Below, one piece after another: positions 61,651 to 64,000 of a DNA stretch of 64,000 nt; within the stretch, counting starts at the first letter, position 1, and each line of letters starts with the position of its first letter. Origin of the DNA: Sinomonas humi (GTDB lineage: Bacteria > Actinomycetota > Actinomycetes > Actinomycetales > Micrococcaceae). Made by a program: the position numbers and the translations under genes. The DNA lies in the NCBI RefSeq assembly GCF_000802235.1, contig NZ_JTDL01000079.1, positions 62,001-126,000 on the forward strand, written 5' to 3'. Below the pieces are notes generated by a model. The model did no database searches. It saw only the letters and a program-made list of their open reading frames with translations, and was not told the DNA's origin.

Positions 61651-62829
61651 GTGCGCATTACCGGTCTTCGCGCCACCCCCGTTGCCGTTCCGTTCGTCGA
61701 GGACGAGATCTGGGCGTTCGGAGGACGCCGCGGAATGGTCAGCATTCTCTTGGAGATGGAGACGGACGAAGGAGTGGTTGGACTCGGCGAAGCGGCAGCA
61801 TACCCGTCCGCGGACATTGTGCTGGCGGTCTTCAAGTCCATCGAGTCGCTCGTCATAGGGGAGAGCCCCTTCAATGTCGAGCGAATCATGAAGCGCGTCA
61901 ACATCATCGGCACGTGGCACCACGTGAAGTCGACCAGCACGGCGATCGCGGCTGTCGAAATGGCTTGCTGGGACATCGTGGGCAAGGTCAGCGGCCAGCC
62001 TCTCGTCAACCTCTTCGGCGGTCGAGTCCGCGACGAGGTCGAGTTCTTCTACTACCTGAGCCACAAGCCCGCCTCAGAGATGGCCGACGACGCCGCGAAG
62101 GGCTACGCCGAGGGCTTCCGCACCTTCTACATCAAGGTCGGTTCGATGGAGCCGAGCCAGGACATCGAGCGTGTTGAGGCGATCCGGGCCTCCACTGGCC
62201 CCGACGCCAAGATCCGCGTGGACGCGAACGAGGCGTGGTCAGCGGCCGCGGCAATCCGGATCGTCGGTGAGATGGAGCGCTTCGGGCTCGAGCTCGTGGA
62301 GCAGCCCATCTCAGGCCGCAACCTCGCCGAGATGGCCTACCTGAGGGGACGGATCAACACCCCGCTCCTCGCCAACGAGGCCTCCTGGACCCGTTACGAC
62401 CAGCTCGAACTCATCAAGGCCGGCGCGGCCGACGTCGTCTCGGTCGACAACCAGATGGACGGCGGTCTCCTTAACCTCAAGCGAGGTGCAGGCCTGTGCG
62501 AGGTTGCCGGGCTTCCGGTGCTCAAGCACAGCCTGGGCGAGCTCGGGGTTGCGGCCTACGCCGCTGTCCACGTCATGGCCTCGACGCCCAACTTCATCTA
62601 CGCCAACCAGGGCTACGGTTCGTTCCTCGCGGACGACATCATCGCGGGCGCAAGCCCTCTGCCGTACGAGAACGGCTGCCTCGCGGTTCCCGAGAAGCCC
62701 GGCATCGGGATCGAGCTCGACGCCGAGCGCGTCGCGAAGTACGCGGAGCTGTACGAGAGCGAGGCTGAGAACTTCTCGTTCCATGAGTCTGAGAAGATCG
62801 CGAGCACTCCGCTCATGCCGAAGCGCTGA
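61651..62829 (+). CDS. Enolase-superfamily enzyme (mandelate racemase/muconate lactonizing type)
   Basis: 392-aa TIM-barrel protein abstracting a proton next to a carboxylate. The lid N-terminus holds RITGLRATPVAVPFVEDEIW. Active-site residues appear as FYIKVGS (Lys), IRVDANEAW (Asp), LELVEQPI (Glu), LLANEASW (Glu), VSVDNQMDGG (Asp) and LKHSLGELG (His). That set gives three metal-binding acids plus a Lys/His pair. The reaction may be racemisation, dehydration or cycloisomerisation. GTG start after TTAGGAAAG. The M24 gene follows 32 bases later. Confidence 0.87.
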   Translation: MRITGLRATPVAVPFVEDEIWAFGGRRGMVSILLEMETDEGVVGLGEAAAYPSADIVLAVFKSIESLVIGESPFNVERIMKRVNIIGTWHHVKSTSTAIAAVEMACWDIVGKVSGQPLVNLFGGRVRDEVEFFYYLSHKPASEMADDAAKGYAEGFRTFYIKVGSMEPSQDIERVEAIRASTGPDAKIRVDANEAWSAAAAIRIVGEMERFGLELVEQPISGRNLAEMAYLRGRINTPLLANEASWTRYDQLELIKAGAADVVSVDNQMDGGLLNLKRGAGLCEVAGLPVLKHSLGELGVAAYAAVHVMASTPNFIYANQGYGSFLADDIIAGASPLPYENGCLAVPEKPGIGIELDAERVAKYAELYESEAENFSFHESEKIASTPLMPKR

Positions 62830-62861
62830 CCAGCTGGCAGACCTGAAAGAGAGCGAGCACC

Positions 62862-64000
62862 ATGACTCCGCAGTCTTCGGCGCCGGCGCCCACGGCAGGC
62901 ATGCCTCCCGCCGTCGCTCCGACCCCCTTTGTCGACCCTGAGGCTTCTTTCTTCTCACGGGAGGAATTCGACCTGCGCGTGGAGCGCGTCCGGGAGGGGA
63001 TGCAGCGCCGAGGCCTGGAAGCACTCTTGCTCGTGAGCCCCGAGAACCTCTACTACCTCACGGGACTGAACCACCAGGGCTATTTCGCTTTCACCCTGCT
63101 GGTTCTCCCGCTCGAGGGCGAGCCGCTCGTCGTCGCCCGCGCGATGGAGGGCGCTACGATCTCGGCGCAGATCCCGCAGTGCCGCCACATCGCGTTCGCA
63201 GACTACGAGGACCCGGCTGAGGTGGCGGCCAACGCTGTCGCCTCGGCCGTCCGTCAGGGGGCCAAGGTTGGCGTCGAGGAATCCTCGATGTGCTTCCCGC
63301 TCAACGTGTGGGAGCCGTTGCGTGGACGACTCGAGGGCCTTGAGCTCGTGGATGGCTCGGGAATCGTCGAGGCGTTCCGCCAGGTCAAGAGTCCGGCCGA
63401 GATCGAGCACGTGCGGCGTTCCGCCCGCGCGTCGTCGCTCGCTATCGAGGCGGGCCTTGGCACGGTCGCGGCGGGGGTGTCCGAGCGTGAGGTCGCGGCC
63501 GCCGTCTACCGCGAGATGATGCTCGCCGGCAGCGAGTACCCCGGGTTCGCCCCCTTGATTCGCTCGCGAGACCTCCTTCTCCAGGAGCACGTCACGTGGC
63601 GGCCTCGCGTCATCCAGCCTCAGGACGCGGTCTTCATGGAGCTCTCTGCATCCGTCGCGCGGTACCACGCGCCATTGACGCGCATGGCCTATGTCGGTGA
63701 AGCGCCCCGGGGCACGGAAAGGGCCGCAGACATCGCTTCGGCCGGTCTCGAGGCCGTCCGTGAGGCGCTGCGCCCGGGCAACGTGAACGGTGAGGTCTAC
63801 GCGGCTTGGCAGAGGGTCATTGATTCCGGGCTGGGCCACTCGAATTACCGCAGGCATCACTGCGGGTACGCCATCGGCATCGGCTTCCCGCCTAGCTGGG
63901 TCGGAGGGGCGAGCGTGGCAGGCCTGAGGGCCGGCGGTACCACGGAGATCCGAGAGGGCATGGTCTTCCACGTTCTCTCCTGGATCCTCGACCAGGAACC
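62862..64000 (+). CDS. M24-family creatinase/ectoine-hydrolase-like protein, partial (3' end outside window)
   Basis: Pita-bread-fold protein, 379 codons visible with the C-terminus cut. The N-terminal creatinase domain (REEFDLRVERVREGMQRRG, LVSPENLYYLTGLNHQGYFA) and the catalytic half (VFMELSASVARYHAPLTRMA, then HHCGYAIGIGFPPSWVGGAS) are clear. The Asp ligands of metal-dependent members are replaced by ELSASV, as in creatinase and ectoine hydrolase (DoeA). Hydrolysis of a C-N bond in an amide or cyclic amidine is the best guess. ATG after GAGAGCGAGCACC. Confidence 0.85.
   Translation, partial: MTPQSSAPAPTAGMPPAVAPTPFVDPEASFFSREEFDLRVERVREGMQRRGLEALLLVSPENLYYLTGLNHQGYFAFTLLVLPLEGEPLVVARAMEGATISAQIPQCRHIAFADYEDPAEVAANAVASAVRQGAKVGVEESSMCFPLNVWEPLRGRLEGLELVDGSGIVEAFRQVKSPAEIEHVRRSARASSLAIEAGLGTVAAGVSEREVAAAVYREMMLAGSEYPGFAPLIRSRDLLLQEHVTWRPRVIQPQDAVFMELSASVARYHAPLTRMAYVGEAPRGTERAADIASAGLEAVREALRPGNVNGEVYAAWQRVIDSGLGHSNYRRHHCGYAIGIGFPPSWVGGASVAGLRAGGTTEIREGMVFHVLSWILDQE

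Noticed and set aside
1-64000. tRNA, rRNA, transposase or integrase genes
   Set aside because: None could be recognised on either strand, and no inverted-repeat pairs flank any gene block.

Overview
The window is a high-GC actinobacterial chromosome segment spanning the replication-origin neighbourhood and about 40 kb of accessory metabolism. Gene order and protein sequence (dnaN, dnaA, rpmH, rnpA, yidD, yidC, khpB, rsmG, parA, parB, then trxA, trxB, a pseudokinase-like protein, murJ, NUDIX and pcnA) fit the Micrococcaceae (Arthrobacter/Sinomonas-like). That placement is inferred from synteny and composition, not from a database search.

Origin region (1-24 kb). gnd (cut by the window edge), dnaN and dnaA lie on the minus strand. 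rpmH through parB lie on the plus strand, diverging from a point between dnaA and rpmH. DnaA boxes occur in both the dnaN-dnaA and dnaA-rpmH gaps. After parB comes a 5.2-kb stretch with no convincing gene. It carries six perfect parS palindromes (a seventh lies inside parA) and, near its middle, four perfect TTATCCACA-type DnaA boxes within about 410 bases. Beyond it lie the minus-strand NUDIX-murJ-pseudokinase and trxB-trxA genes. pcnA and a histidine phosphatase diverge on the plus strand, followed by a small-ORF region and a secreted trypsin-like protease.

Middle (25-50 kb). A degenerate RelE-type toxin, a GT87-like membrane glycosyltransferase and an HrpB helicase come first. Next is a six-gene minus-strand sugar-acid operon: MFS transporter, DHDPS-family aldolase/dehydratase, an internally duplicated UxaA-type dehydratase, two FAH-family enzymes and an IclR regulator. 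Two TCGATATATCGA-like palindromes precede its first gene. Then follow an HTH plus nucleotidyltransferase pair, an alpha/beta hydrolase, a P450, a MaoC protein, a CYTH-CHAD protein, a reductase and a sulfatase. A regulator, DUF4097 and ABC-exporter operon with its own operator closes this part.

Right part (50-64 kb). A catabolic locus appears to be controlled by one FCD-type GntR regulator. Five copies of an ATTGTTGACAAT-like operator sit in the gaps between its transcription units. It encodes two RidA-type proteins, two Asp/Glu-racemase/maleate-isomerase-fold proteins, a DUF3830 protein, a D-2-hydroxyacid dehydrogenase, a class III aminotransferase, a large FAD/Fe-S oxidoreductase, an aldehyde dehydrogenase, an enolase-superfamily enzyme and a creatinase/ectoine-hydrolase-like M24 protein cut by the window end. 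The parts resemble ectoine-type degradation, but the set does not match any pathway I know, so the substrate is unassigned. I saw no rRNA, tRNA, insertion sequence, prophage or CRISPR array.
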